Origin: Antiquaquibacter oligotrophicus
GTDB taxonomy: Bacteria; Actinomycetota; Actinomycetes; Actinomycetales; Microbacteriaceae
Assembly: GCF_020535405.1 (NCBI RefSeq)
Contig: NZ_CP085036.1
Span: 558,001-622,000, forward strand
Length of the DNA stretch: 64,000 bases
Reading direction: 5' to 3'
A program made the position numbers and the translations under genes. Under the pieces are notes generated by a model that saw nothing but the letters and a program-made list of their open reading frames with translations, had not been told where the DNA came from and did not search any database. Shown here one piece after another: positions 46,204 to 55,070 of the stretch; within the stretch, counting starts at the first letter, position 1; every line of letters begins with the position of its first letter.

Positions 46204-46275
46204 CCCTGCGCAACACGGCGCAACACCCCACGCTGGGGGCGTGACATAGACTCAACGTTCTGCCATGCTCCTCGC

Positions 46276-46719
46276 ATGACTGATACCGCACTTTCCCAGC
46301 CCCTGTACGGCGCCAGCTTCGGCCAGGCCGTGAGCCGATTCTTCAAGAAGTACGCCACCGTAAGCGGTCGCGCGAGCCGCAGCGAGTACTGGTGGGCGGC
46401 TCTGTTCAACGTTCTGGTGAGCGCCGTGTTCGCGATCATCCTGGTCATCGTGCTCTCGACCACGGGCGAGCAGACGAGCACGGGTGTTCGCGGCACTGGA
46501 CCAGAGATCGCGGTGCTCGTCGTCTGGGGCATCGTCGTGCTCGGCCTGATCATTCCCCACATCGCCGTGACGGTTCGCCGCCTTCACGACGGCAACTTCA
46601 CGGGTTGGCTCTACCTCCTGAACCTCATCCCGTCGGTTGGCGGCATCATCGTCTTCATCCTCGCGCTGCTTCCCTCGAACCCCGAGGGCGCCAAGTACGA
46701 CCGCGCTGCCGGTATCTAG
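46276..46719 (+). CDS. DUF805 family inner-membrane protein
   Basis: 147 residues. A soluble N-terminus with YGASFGQAVSRFFKKYATVSGRASRSEYWWA is the family signature, followed by four helices, with VTVRRLHDGNFTGWLYL between the last two. Function of DUF805 is unknown. It ends overlapping the PHP-domain gene on the other strand by four bases. Confidence 0.88.
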   Translation: MTDTALSQPLYGASFGQAVSRFFKKYATVSGRASRSEYWWAALFNVLVSAVFAIILVIVLSTTGEQTSTGVRGTGPEIAVLVVWGIVVLGLIIPHIAVTVRRLHDGNFTGWLYLLNLIPSVGGIIVFILALLPSNPEGAKYDRAAGI

Positions 46720-47570
46720 CGGAACGCGGGGCGGGTTCCCGACGCTCGAGCGATGAGTTTCTCGAGCACCTCCGGCGCGGTGGTGTTCTCGCCGAGACGG
46801 TTGGGTTTGCCCGCCCCGTGGTAGTCGCTCGCGCCCGTGATCTCGAGGCCGTAGCGGGCGGCGAGCTGGCGCAGGTCGCGCTTGCCCTCCTCGGTGTTGT
46901 CTCGGTGGTCGAGTTCGAGACCGAAGAGACCCTCGTCTGCCAGTTCGCGGATGACGGCATCCGACATCGGGCGATAGCGACCGTGGGTGGCCGGATGCGC
47001 GAGCACGGGCACACCGCCCGCCGCCACGATCATGCGCACCCCCTCGAGCGGTGAAGGTGCGTAGTACTTCTCGTAGTACCCGCTGCGCCAGTGCAGGATC
47101 GATTCGAACGCCGCGCTGCGATCGGGAACGTATCCTTTGCGCACGAGGGCGTCAGCAATGTGCGGTCGACCCAGGGTCGAGTCATCCGTCGCTTCGGCGA
47201 GAACGTCGTCCCACGTGAGGTCGTAGTCGGCGGCGATGCGTTCGACGATGCGCTCGGCGCGATGCAGTCGCCCCTCGCGGATGCGCGCCGTCTCGGCGAT
47301 GATCGCCCCGTCGAGCGGGTCGAAAAGGTAGGCGAGCATGTGGACGCTCGCGGGACCGTAGTTGGTGCTGAGCTCCATGCCGGGGATGATGGTGATCCCC
47401 GTGCCTGCGGCCGTCTCAATCGCCTCGACCCAGCCCGCGGTGGAGTCGTGGTCGGTGATCGCGAGAGTCCCGATACCGGCTGCGACGGCCGCCCGGACGA
47501 GTTCGGCCGGAGTCTCGGTGCCATCGGATACCGCGCTGTGGGCGTGGAGGTCGATGGGAGTTCCCGGCAT
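46716..47570 (-). CDS. PHP-domain phosphoesterase (TrpH/YciV-like)
   Basis: 284 residues. Metal-binding motifs of the PHP fold: IDLHAHSAVSDGTETP, LAITDHDSTAGW, the Glu in IIPGMELS, HPATHGRY and the final ASDYHGAGKP. Related enzymes hydrolyse 3',5'-nucleoside bisphosphates or act as 5'-3' exonucleases on short RNA. TAGAGT six bases before ATG 47570 gives a leaderless start. Confidence 0.9.
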   Translation of the reverse strand: MPGTPIDLHAHSAVSDGTETPAELVRAAVAAGIGTLAITDHDSTAGWVEAIETAAGTGITIIPGMELSTNYGPASVHMLAYLFDPLDGAIIAETARIREGRLHRAERIVERIAADYDLTWDDVLAEATDDSTLGRPHIADALVRKGYVPDRSAAFESILHWRSGYYEKYYAPSPLEGVRMIVAAGGVPVLAHPATHGRYRPMSDAVIRELADEGLFGLELDHRDNTEEGKRDLRQLAARYGLEITGASDYHGAGKPNRLGENTTAPEVLEKLIARASGTRPAFR

Positions 47571-47629
47571 CCTGCCACTCTATTCGTCTAAGCTCATGCA
47601 GCCCCTCGCCCCGAGCCGGAACCTCACCC

Positions 47630-48640
47630 ATGCCACGTTTCATCGCCGCGATCATCGTTGTGCTCGCTGCCGCGGTCGCGCTCGTCTTCGCGTGGCCGCA
47701 GCTCTTTGGGCTCGCATGGGCACCGGGCGTTGCCCAGGTTGTTGCGCTTCGTGCACTCGCGGCTGCCGGCGGACTCGTGCTCGCACTGGTGCTCACCGTG
47801 ATAGCACTGCTGTGGGTGGGCGCTCGCCGCTTCCTGGCCAGCCTTGCTGTGATCGCACTCGCCTTCGCCGGCATCAACACGGCGGTGCTCGCCAGCCGCG
47901 GGTTCGGTGACATCTCGTTCCCCACGGCGGCCCCCGGTGACATCACAGTGCTCGCCTGGAACACCCTGGGCGACGAACCGGGAGCCGACACGATCGCACG
48001 CCTCGCCCTCGACAACAACGCCGACGTGCTCGCCCTCCCCGAAACGACCAACGAACTCGGCTTGGAGATTGCCGCCATCATGAAGGCGGAGGGCCGCCCC
48101 ATGTGGGTGCACACGGTCGCCTACGACGAGGTGTCCAAGGCACGATCCACGACTCTCCTCATCAGCGCCGACCTCGGCGAGTACAACGTCGACACGCAAG
48201 CGGAGACGACCGCGGTACTCCCCTCCGTGGTCGCGACCCCCATCGACGGCGACGGCCCCACCTTCGTTGCGGTACACACGGTCGCCCCGCTCCCGCCCAT
48301 GGAGGTCACCTGGCAGGCTGACCTCCGCTGGGTCGCACAAACCTGCGCCGAGGGTGAGGTCATCATGGCGGGCGACTTCAACGCCACCCTCGACCACTTC
48401 TCCGGCATGCCCCGCAGCGACGGTGGTGACCTCGGCACGTGTCGGGACGCGGCGGATGCCACGGACAACGCCGCGGTGGGCACCTGGCCTTCCCGCCTCC
48501 CCGCACTCCTCGGTGCCCCCATCGACCACGTCATGGCCTCGCCGCAGTGGACGGCGACCGGGATGCGCGTCATCGAGTCGGAGGACGCCGCGGGCAGCGA
48601 CCACCGCCCCGTACTCGTGCAGTACACGCCGACGACCTGA
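47630..48640 (+). CDS. Endonuclease/exonuclease/phosphatase (EEP) family membrane protein
   Basis: 336 residues. Three hydrophobic helices within residues ~1-85 anchor it to the membrane. The EEP catalytic domain follows: ITVLAWNTLGD, LALPETTNELG with the metal Glu, IMAGDFNATLDHF, and GSDHRPVLV with the catalytic Asp-His. A phosphodiesterase or phospholipase-like extracytoplasmic role is likely; substrate unknown. Downstream is aminopeptidase P on the same strand. Confidence 0.87.
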   Translation: MPRFIAAIIVVLAAAVALVFAWPQLFGLAWAPGVAQVVALRALAAAGGLVLALVLTVIALLWVGARRFLASLAVIALAFAGINTAVLASRGFGDISFPTAAPGDITVLAWNTLGDEPGADTIARLALDNNADVLALPETTNELGLEIAAIMKAEGRPMWVHTVAYDEVSKARSTTLLISADLGEYNVDTQAETTAVLPSVVATPIDGDGPTFVAVHTVAPLPPMEVTWQADLRWVAQTCAEGEVIMAGDFNATLDHFSGMPRSDGGDLGTCRDAADATDNAAVGTWPSRLPALLGAPIDHVMASPQWTATGMRVIESEDAAGSDHRPVLVQYTPTT

Positions 48641-48673
48641 GGTAGCCCGCCCACTCCGGGGGACAATAGGGGC

Positions 48674-50137
48674 ATGTCCGACACCTCGACACCCGCCCGC
48701 GCGACAGCCAACCGTTCCACGACCCCACGGTCGGAGACGTTCGCCCAGTACATCTCGTCGCAGTGGGCGGACCGGGTGGAGGAGGTGCCGGAGCTCCGAC
48801 CGCTCGCGGCAGCCGCGGCCCGGCGCCGCGAGCGCATCTCGGCGTTGCATCCGGGCGCTCGCCTCATCATTCCGGCAGGCGGGCCGAAGCAGCGCTCCAA
48901 CGACACGGATTACCCGTTCCGTGCGCACTCCGCCTTCGCGCACCTCACCGGCTGGGGCGCCGATTCGGTACCTGGTGCCGTGCTGGTGATGGAACCGAGT
49001 GGTGACGGGCATGACAGCACGCTCTACTTCCGTGAGGCCGCCGGTCGCGACACCGACGAGTTCTACGCGAACTCCGACATCGGCGAATTCTGGACGGGAT
49101 CTCGCCCGTCATTGGTTCATGTGTCGGCCGAACTGGGACTCGAAACGCGAGCCATTGGCGAACTGGCGACCGTGCTCGAGACGACGGATGCCACAACCCG
49201 CATCGTGCGCGAAGCCGACCGTGACCTCACCGACCAGGTCGATGCCCGACGCTTCGATGCCACCGATGTGGATGCCGCGTTCGACGCCGACCTCGAACGA
49301 GACCTCAGCGAACTGCGCCTCGTGAAGGACGAGCTGGAGATCGCCGAGCTGCGGGCCGCCGTCGCCGCCACCAAACACGGCTTCGACGATGTCATCGCCG
49401 ACCTCCCCGAGGTCATCGCGCATTCGCGAGGCGAGCGACTCGTCGAGGGCACCTTCAACCGCCGGGCGCGGGCCGAAGGCAACACGGTGGGGTACGACAC
49501 GATCGCAGCCTCGGGACCGCACGCGTGCATCCTGCACTGGACACGCAACGACGGACCGGTTGTGCCAGGAGACCTCATCCTCATCGATGCGGGCATCGAA
49601 CTGGAGAGCTACTACACCGCGGATATCACCCGCACGCTGCCGGTGTCCGGCCGCTTCACGGCGATCCAGCGCCAGATCTACGAAGCGGTGCTGGACGCGG
49701 CCGATGCAGCCTTCTCGATCGTTCGGCCGGGCATCCGGTTCCGCGAGATCCACGCCGCGGCGATGGCGGTGATCGCCGAGCGCACCGCCGAGTGGGGTCT
49801 GCTGCCGGTGACCGCCGAGGAGTCGCTGCAGCCCGATCACCAGTACCACCGCCGCTACATGGTGCACGGAACGTCCCATCACCTGGGACTCGACGTACAC
49901 GATTGCGCGCAGGCCCGCCGCGAGCTCTACCTCGACGGGGTGCTCGAGGAGGGCATGGTGTTCACGATCGAGCCGGGGCTGTACTTCCAGCCCGACGACC
50001 TGAGCGTTCCGGAGATCTACCGCGGCATCGGGGTGCGCATCGAGGACAACATCCTGGTGACGGCGGATGGCGCGGAGAACCTCTCGGCGGGCATCCCCCG
50101 CACCGCCGACGACGTGGAGGCCTGGCTCCGCCGCTGA
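48674..50137 (+). CDS. pepP: Xaa-Pro aminopeptidase (aminopeptidase P, M24B)
   Basis: 487 residues. Releases N-terminal residues next to proline. N-terminal AMP_N domain (RLIIPAGGPKQRSNDTDYPFRAHSAFAHLTG), then the pita-bread domain with metal ligands: two Asp in LILIDAGIELESYYTADITR, His in HGTSHHLGLDVHD, Glu in VFTIEPGLYF, and the last Glu in GVRIEDNILV. All are present. Cytoplasmic; gene lies 33 bases after the EEP gene. Confidence 0.93.
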   Translation: MSDTSTPARATANRSTTPRSETFAQYISSQWADRVEEVPELRPLAAAAARRRERISALHPGARLIIPAGGPKQRSNDTDYPFRAHSAFAHLTGWGADSVPGAVLVMEPSGDGHDSTLYFREAAGRDTDEFYANSDIGEFWTGSRPSLVHVSAELGLETRAIGELATVLETTDATTRIVREADRDLTDQVDARRFDATDVDAAFDADLERDLSELRLVKDELEIAELRAAVAATKHGFDDVIADLPEVIAHSRGERLVEGTFNRRARAEGNTVGYDTIAASGPHACILHWTRNDGPVVPGDLILIDAGIELESYYTADITRTLPVSGRFTAIQRQIYEAVLDAADAAFSIVRPGIRFREIHAAAMAVIAERTAEWGLLPVTAEESLQPDHQYHRRYMVHGTSHHLGLDVHDCAQARRELYLDGVLEEGMVFTIEPGLYFQPDDLSVPEIYRGIGVRIEDNILVTADGAENLSAGIPRTADDVEAWLRR

Positions 50138-50460
50138 CGGCCACGGCCCGCGCACCGGCACCACATTCCAAGCTCCCGAGAGGTTTTTTGACTCTTTTCC
50201 GGAGCTTTTGGCGTCACATCACACTGGTTACAGGATCTGGGCCGATTTCGGCCCAACCCTCCGGAAAAGTGCTCGATAGCTCGAGAGGGAGCGGCGGTTG
50301 GGGGCTCCGCGAGTGGCGCGAGCCCGAGCATCCGCCCCGCATCCCAAATGCAGGAGATGTGCCCGCCTACCGCGCGGCAACGGGCACGTAGGTACCGGAT
50401 GCCACGAATCTCCTGCATTTGGCATAGCCCGGGTGGCGGGGTACCGACCCCAACGGCGCG
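50138..50460. repeat. Intergenic region with two large inverted repeats
   Basis: No gene is visible. First structure: CTTTTCCGGAG (50194-50204) and its exact complement at 50259-50269, enclosing the palindrome GGGCCGATTTCGGCCC (50239-50254). Second: CCAAATGCAGGAGAT (50344-50358) and its exact complement at 50408-50422, continued inside by GTGCCCG/CGGGCAC. It looks like one or two non-coding repeat elements between convergent genes. Confidence 0.75.
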
Positions 50461-50958
50461 CTAGTCCTGGCGGGGGTGCTCCGCGAGGGTCTGCTGCGCC
50501 TTGGCGGTGAGCTCCGGCGAGATGATGATCTGGTAGTTCGACGCGAGCACCTGGTGTGTGGAGGTGAAGTCGCGACGGCGTCGGGTGACCGCGTAGCTGA
50601 CGATGCCAAAGATCATGCCGAATCCGGCACCGATGAGCAGCGCCGCACCCACGATGGAGAAGGACTGCGGCGAGGGCGGCGAGAAGATCGACAGCACGAG
50701 GCCGAAGAAGAGTCCCAGCCACGCTCCGGAGGCCGCACCGGCGAGCGCCGCACGGCCGTAGGTGAGCTTGCCGGTGACGTGCTCGACCGTCTTCAGGTCG
50801 TTGCCGACGATGCTCAGGTCTTTGACGTCGAACTCGGCTTTCGAGAGCCTGTCCACCACGGATTGCGCCTCGGCGTAGGTCTCGTAGGTACCGAGAACGT
50901 CACCCTTGGGGAGGGCCGGAGTAAGGGGCTTGCGACCGAAGCCGCTCGGTGTGCTCAC
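50461..50958 (-). CDS. General stress protein 17M-like (YflT-fold) membrane protein
   Basis: 165 residues. N-terminal ~70 residues match the small alpha/beta GSP17M-type domain (GTYETYAEAQSVVDRLSKAEFDVKDLSIVGNDLK), then two helices rich in Gly and Ala (AALAGAASGAWLGLFFGLVLSIF and IVGAALLIGAGFGMIFGIVSYAV), and a short cytoplasmic end. Stress-related role is family knowledge; no regulatory site was recognised. Diverges from the MgtE_N/CBS gene. Confidence 0.85.
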   Translation of the reverse strand: MSTPSGFGRKPLTPALPKGDVLGTYETYAEAQSVVDRLSKAEFDVKDLSIVGNDLKTVEHVTGKLTYGRAALAGAASGAWLGLFFGLVLSIFSPPSPQSFSIVGAALLIGAGFGMIFGIVSYAVTRRRRDFTSTHQVLASNYQIIISPELTAKAQQTLAEHPRQD

Positions 50959-50981
50959 GGAGGCATTCTCCCACGCGGGAG

Positions 50982-50987
50982 TAGGGT
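50982..50987 (+). promoter_or_regulatory. -10 box TAGGGT (MgtE_N/CBS gene)
   Basis: TAGGGT six bases before GTG 50994; leaderless. Confidence 0.45.
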
Positions 50988-50993
50988 TTATGC

Positions 50994-52301
50994 GTGAGTA
51001 CGACGAGAGCTTTCGCCGCCCGGCTGGTGGGTTGCTCCGTTTTCGACCCCAACGGCGACAAGGTCGGCAAGGTCCGCGACATCCTCGTCGTCAATCGCGC
51101 TAAGGCTTCGCCTCGTGTCGTCGGCATGATCGTGGAGGTGCCCGGCAAGCGCCGCGTCTTCTTGTCGATCGGTCGCATCACGAGCATCGGTTCGGGCCAG
51201 ATCATCACGACGGGCCTCATCAACCTGCGCCGTTTCGAGCAGCGCGGTGGTGAGGTGCGTGTCATCGCCGAGTTGCTCGGTCGCCGCGTGAGCCTCGCCG
51301 ACGGTTCCGGCACGGCCCAGATTGAGGATGTCGCGATCGAGGAGGTCGGCCTCGGCGACTGGGAGATCGGTCAGGTCTTTCTCCGCCGCCCCCGCACCGG
51401 CCCGTCGCCGTTCGGCAAGGGCGCGACCGTGTTCGCGTCGTGGTCGGAGATCGCGGATGACACAGCCCCGGGTGAGGCGCAGTCCGCCACCCAGCTCGTG
51501 GCGAGCTTCGCGGACCTCCTGCCCGCCGACCTCGCCAACGTCATGCTCGACCTCCCGGAAACCCGCATGATCGAGGTCGCCGAGGAACTCTCCGACGACC
51601 GTCTCGCCGACGTGCTGGAGGAGATGCCCGAGGCTGAGCAGGTGGACATCCTCGCCCACCTCGATGATGAGCGCGCCGCCGACGTGCTCGACCAGATGCA
51701 ACCGGATGACGCGGCCGACCTCATCGCGCAGCTCTCCAGTGAGCGCGGCGAGGCCCTGCTCGACCTCATGGAGCCCGAAGAGGCCGAGGATGTGCGCTTC
51801 CTCCTCACCTACGCCCCCGATACGGCGGGTGGCCTCATGACGAACGAGCCCATCATCGTCTCTTCCGACGCGACGGTCGCCGAGGGTCTCGCCCTCATCC
51901 GCCGCCACGAGTTGGCGCCGGCGCTCGGTGCTGCCGTGTGCGTCACCCTGCCGCCGTACGAGGCACCGACGGGCCGATTCCTCGGGATCGTGCACTTCCA
52001 GCGGATGCTGCGCTACCCGCCGAGCGAACGCCTCGGCACCCTCATCGATGCCACCCTCGAGCCGGTTCACGCGGATACGAGCGCGGCGGAGGTGTCGCGC
52101 ATCCTCGCGAGCTACAACCTGGTCTCGGTTCCCGTCGTCGACGAGAACCACCGTCTGGTCGGGGTGGTGACCATTGACGATGTCCTCGACTACCTCCTGC
52201 CGGACGACTGGCGAAGTACCAACGACGAACCCGAGTTGCAACCGACGACGACAGCATCCGTACCCGTGAAGGGAAGGAGGACCCGCAATGGCACGCGTTA
52301 G
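50994..52301 (+). CDS. Soluble PRC-barrel, MgtE_N and CBS-pair protein
   Basis: 435 residues without membrane helices. Order: PRC-barrel-like start (VFDPNGDKVGKVRDILVV), MgtE intracellular N domain around 150-270 (LVASFADLLPADLANVMLDLP, MPEAEQVDILAHLDDERAADVLDQM), then a CBS pair (MTNEPIIVSSDATVAEGLALI and SAAEVSRILASYNLVSVPVVDENHRLVGVVTIDDVLDYL). It is the regulatory half of an MgtE Mg2+ channel without the pore. The DUF1003 membrane gene overlapping its 3' end by 14 bases may supply the membrane part. Confidence 0.87.
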   Translation: MSTTRAFAARLVGCSVFDPNGDKVGKVRDILVVNRAKASPRVVGMIVEVPGKRRVFLSIGRITSIGSGQIITTGLINLRRFEQRGGEVRVIAELLGRRVSLADGSGTAQIEDVAIEEVGLGDWEIGQVFLRRPRTGPSPFGKGATVFASWSEIADDTAPGEAQSATQLVASFADLLPADLANVMLDLPETRMIEVAEELSDDRLADVLEEMPEAEQVDILAHLDDERAADVLDQMQPDDAADLIAQLSSERGEALLDLMEPEEAEDVRFLLTYAPDTAGGLMTNEPIIVSSDATVAEGLALIRRHELAPALGAAVCVTLPPYEAPTGRFLGIVHFQRMLRYPPSERLGTLIDATLEPVHADTSAAEVSRILASYNLVSVPVVDENHRLVGVVTIDDVLDYLLPDDWRSTNDEPELQPTTTASVPVKGRRTRNGTR

Positions 52302-52827
52302 CCGAAACGACAATCGACTCGACTCCCCGAAGGGCCTGCGTTCAGCCCTCCCCCGCTTCGAAAGCCGCGACCGAACGGGTCGATTCTCGGAGGCTTTCGC
52401 GCGCGCGATGGGCACCCCGTGGTTCCTCATCGGCCTGACGGTGTTCGTGACCGTGTGGCTCGTCTACAACTCGGTGGCTCCGCTCGAGTACCAGTTCGAC
52501 CCGCGGCTCACCAACTTCACGCTCCTGACGCTCATCCTCTCCCTGCAGGCGTCGTATGCCGCGCCGCTCATCCTGTTGGCACAGAACCGGCAGGATGACC
52601 GCGACCGTGTGCAGATCGAGCAGGATCGTCAGCGCGCCGAGCGCAACCTCAACGACACCGAGTACCTCGCGCGCGAGGTGGTGGCGCTGCGCCTCGCCGT
52701 GAAGGATCTGGCCAGCAAGGACTTCTTGCGCGCCGAACTGCGCTCGCTGCTTGAGGAGCTCGACAAGGCAAAGTCCGACGAAGCGGATGCCGTCAAGGAT
52801 GCCCCGCAGAAGGACACCGCCGGGTGA
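52288..52827 (+). CDS. DUF1003 family membrane protein
   Basis: 179 residues. Family helices: GTPWFLIGLTVFVTVWLVYN, then FTLLTLILSLQASYAAPLILLAQNRQ, followed by a charged helical tail (DRVQIEQDRQRAERNLNDTEYL) likely coiled coil. Gene order MgtE_N/CBS - DUF1003 - Mrp is typical of actinobacteria. A strong GGAAGGAGG site at 52272-52280 sets the ATG. Overlaps the genes on both sides. Confidence 0.9.
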   Translation: MARVSRNDNRLDSPKGLRSALPRFESRDRTGRFSEAFARAMGTPWFLIGLTVFVTVWLVYNSVAPLEYQFDPRLTNFTLLTLILSLQASYAAPLILLAQNRQDDRDRVQIEQDRQRAERNLNDTEYLAREVVALRLAVKDLASKDFLRAELRSLLEELDKAKSDEADAVKDAPQKDTAG

Positions 52828-53918
52828 CCGATCGTTCGCGCCTGATCCACGCGGCGCTCTCCCGCGTCGTCGACCCCGAGATCCGTAAACCCATCACCGA
52901 GCTCGACATGGTCGGTGCTATCGAGGTGGCGGGGAGCACGGCATCCGTCGATCTGAAGCTCACGATTGTGGGCTGCCCTGCCGCCGACACGATCGAGCGT
53001 GATGTGCGCGCTGCCGTGCTCGGCGTGGAAGGCATCGAGGCGATCGACCTCACCGTGGGTGTCATGAGTCGCGAGCAACGCGACGCCCTGACCGCCCGAC
53101 TGAAGGGCAATCGAACGTCGGCGTTCGGACCCGATTCCCTCACGCGGGTCGTGTGCGTCACGAGCGGCAAGGGCGGCGTCGGCAAGTCGTCGCTCACCGC
53201 GGGGCTCGCGGTGTCGCTCGCGCAGAGCGGTTTGCGGGTCGGGCTCATGGATGCCGATGTCTTCGGTTTCTCGATCCCCGGGCTGCTCGGCATCCCGCAC
53301 GCCAAGCCCACCCGCGTCGGTGAGCTCATCCTGCCCCCCGTCGCTCACGGCGTGAAGGTGATCTCGATCGGCATGTTCACGGAGCCCGGTACCGCTGTGT
53401 CATGGCGCGGACCGATGCTGCACCGCACGATGCAGCAGTTCTTGACCGATGTCTTTTTCGGCGACCTTGACGTCTTGCTCATCGACCTGCCGCCCGGCAC
53501 GGGCGATGTGGCAATCTCGCTCGGGCAATTGCTGCCGCAAGCGGAGGTTCTCGTGGTGACGACACCGCAGGCCGCTGCGGCCGACGTCGCCGAACGTAGT
53601 GCGATCGTGGCCCGTCAGACCGGCCAGACGGTGATCGGCGTCGTCGAGAACATGGCGGGTCTGGTGCAACCGGACGGCTCTGTGCTCGATGTTTTCGGTG
53701 CGGGTGGTGGAGAGGCGGTCGCGTCGCGGCTGGACGTTCCGCTCCTGGGGTCGATTCCGCTGAGTGTTGCCCTGCGCGAGGGCGGGGACTCAGGGATGCC
53801 CGTGGTGCTGGCGAACCCCGACGACCCCGCCGCGCGGGCGATCACCGAGCTGGCCGCGACCGTCGCTGGGCGTGGTCGCGGCCTCGCGGGGCGCAAGCTC
53901 GGGCTGAGCGTCACCTAG
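52824..53918 (+). CDS. Mrp/ApbC-family P-loop ATPase
   Basis: 364 residues. N-terminal MIP18/DUF59 domain (residues ~1-95), then the Mrp ATPase: VCVTSGKGGVGKSSLTAG deviant Walker A, LMDADVFGFSIPGLLG, VLLIDLPPGTGD and VTTPQAAAADVAE. Functions in iron-sulfur cluster transfer in the family. The C-terminal CxxC found in many homologues is absent, as in other actinobacterial Mrp proteins. GTG overlaps the DUF1003 stop by four bases. Confidence 0.92.
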   Translation: MTDRSRLIHAALSRVVDPEIRKPITELDMVGAIEVAGSTASVDLKLTIVGCPAADTIERDVRAAVLGVEGIEAIDLTVGVMSREQRDALTARLKGNRTSAFGPDSLTRVVCVTSGKGGVGKSSLTAGLAVSLAQSGLRVGLMDADVFGFSIPGLLGIPHAKPTRVGELILPPVAHGVKVISIGMFTEPGTAVSWRGPMLHRTMQQFLTDVFFGDLDVLLIDLPPGTGDVAISLGQLLPQAEVLVVTTPQAAAADVAERSAIVARQTGQTVIGVVENMAGLVQPDGSVLDVFGAGGGEAVASRLDVPLLGSIPLSVALREGGDSGMPVVLANPDDPAARAITELAATVAGRGRGLAGRKLGLSVT

Positions 53919-53921
53919 CCG

Positions 53922-54038
53922 TTAGCGCACCCACCGGCGGGTCGGTACGGGTCCGTATCCATCGCGGGAGACGGAGCGGATGACGGCGACGATCGCCGTG
54001 GCGGATAGGGCTGCGAGAAGGATCATGGTGAAAGTCAT
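53922..54038 (-). CDS. 38-residue single-helix membrane peptide
   Basis: A short frame from ATG 54038 (MTFTMILLAALSATAIVAVI then a basic tail RSVSRDGYGPVPTRRWVR). One N-terminal hydrophobic helix and a positively charged tail are typical of small actinobacterial membrane peptides. It diverges from the LysR gene. Too short for most gene finders; no ribosome site of note. Confidence 0.45.
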   Translation of the reverse strand: MTFTMILLAALSATAIVAVIRSVSRDGYGPVPTRRWVR

Positions 54039-54097
54039 GTATCCATTTGACGCCGTCCCAAACTTAAGAACAAGCTCGTATTACTGAACTGACGATG

Positions 54098-54103
54098 TAG
54101 TTT
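54098..54103 (+). promoter_or_regulatory. -10 box TAGTTT of the LysR gene
   Basis: TAGTTT six bases before ATG 54110, inside GTAGTTTAGCTAC, a short palindrome. The spacer 54039-54109 is AT-rich for this genome and serves both the LysR gene and the small peptide gene. Confidence 0.5.
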
Positions 54104-54109
54104 AGCTAC

Positions 54110-55027
54110 ATGGACATCAGGCGCTTGGAGTTGCTCCGTGAGCTGGCCGACCGTGGCTCGGTGACCGCGGTCGCACGGGCCACACATCGCACGGCATCCG
54201 CGGTGTCGCAGCAGCTCAAGGTGCTCGAGCGCGAGGCCGGTGTGCCGCTCACGGAGCGCTCGGGGAGGGGCATCCATCTCACCGCCGCCGGACGCGAACT
54301 CGCCCGCACGGCGACCGATGTGGCGATCGCCATCGAGCGGGCGGAGGCGGTGTGGGAGGACTTCCGATCCCAGCCGCGGGGAGAAGTGACGCTGGCAACC
54401 TTTCCCTCGGGTGGCCAGATGCTGCTGCCCGGCCTTCTGACCGCGGTGGATGCCCTGCCCGGTCTCACCCTGGCGTGCAGCGATCTCGATCATTTCCTCG
54501 ACGAGCCCGAAGATCTCACCGCCGACTTCGACGTCGTGGTGATCGACTCCCCCGACCTGCAGCCCGAGTGGACACACAAACGTCTGAGTGTGACGGAGCT
54601 CATGTGGGAGCCGCTCGACGTCGCTCTGCCCGAGAATCATCCGCTGGGCTCGAAGCGCGCGCTGAAGCCCGGAGACCTCACCGACGAGACCTGGATCGGA
54701 GTGCCAGCGGGTCTCCCCTTCGATCGAATCCTGCGCGACATCGAAGCCGCGAACGGAACCCCCGCGCGCATTGCCCAGCGCATTGCCGACAACGGTGTTG
54801 TGGAGGCGCTCGTCGCGGCCGGGCACGGCATCGCGATCCTTCCCCGTTTCACAACCCGCGACCGCGAGAACGGGCTCATCACGCGGCCGCTGGAGGGCAT
54901 CCGTTCGCGTCGTCTCATCTCGGCTCTCACCCGGCCGGACCGCGCGGAGCGACCCTCTGTTCGTGCCGTTGTGAGAGCGCTCAGCGATATCGCGTCGCGG
55001 TTCGCGCGCGATCACGCCACCGGATGA
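54110..55027 (+). CDS. LysR-family transcriptional regulator
   Basis: 305 residues. N-terminal winged helix-turn-helix: MDIRRLELLRELADRGSVTAVARAT and TASAVSQQLKVLEREAGVPLTER. The remainder is a periplasmic-binding-like effector domain. It is co-oriented with and just upstream of the aldehyde dehydrogenase gene, which it may control; the link is inferred from position only. Confidence 0.9.
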   Translation: MDIRRLELLRELADRGSVTAVARATHRTASAVSQQLKVLEREAGVPLTERSGRGIHLTAAGRELARTATDVAIAIERAEAVWEDFRSQPRGEVTLATFPSGGQMLLPGLLTAVDALPGLTLACSDLDHFLDEPEDLTADFDVVVIDSPDLQPEWTHKRLSVTELMWEPLDVALPENHPLGSKRALKPGDLTDETWIGVPAGLPFDRILRDIEAANGTPARIAQRIADNGVVEALVAAGHGIAILPRFTTRDRENGLITRPLEGIRSRRLISALTRPDRAERPSVRAVVRALSDIASRFARDHATG

Positions 55028-55033
55028 CCCTCC

Positions 55034-55048
55034 CCCGAGTTTCTCGGG
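55034..55048 (+). terminator. Short hairpin after the LysR gene
   Basis: CCCGAG, three T, CTCGGG. Six-base stem just past the stop; weak, and followed closely by the promoter of the next gene. Confidence 0.3.
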
Positions 55049-55058
55049 CGCGCGGGCG

Positions 55059-55064
55059 TACTCT
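55059..55064 (+). promoter_or_regulatory. -10 box TACTCT (aldehyde dehydrogenase gene)
   Basis: TACTCT six bases before ATG 55071; leaderless. Confidence 0.5.
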
Positions 55065-55070
55065 GTCCCC

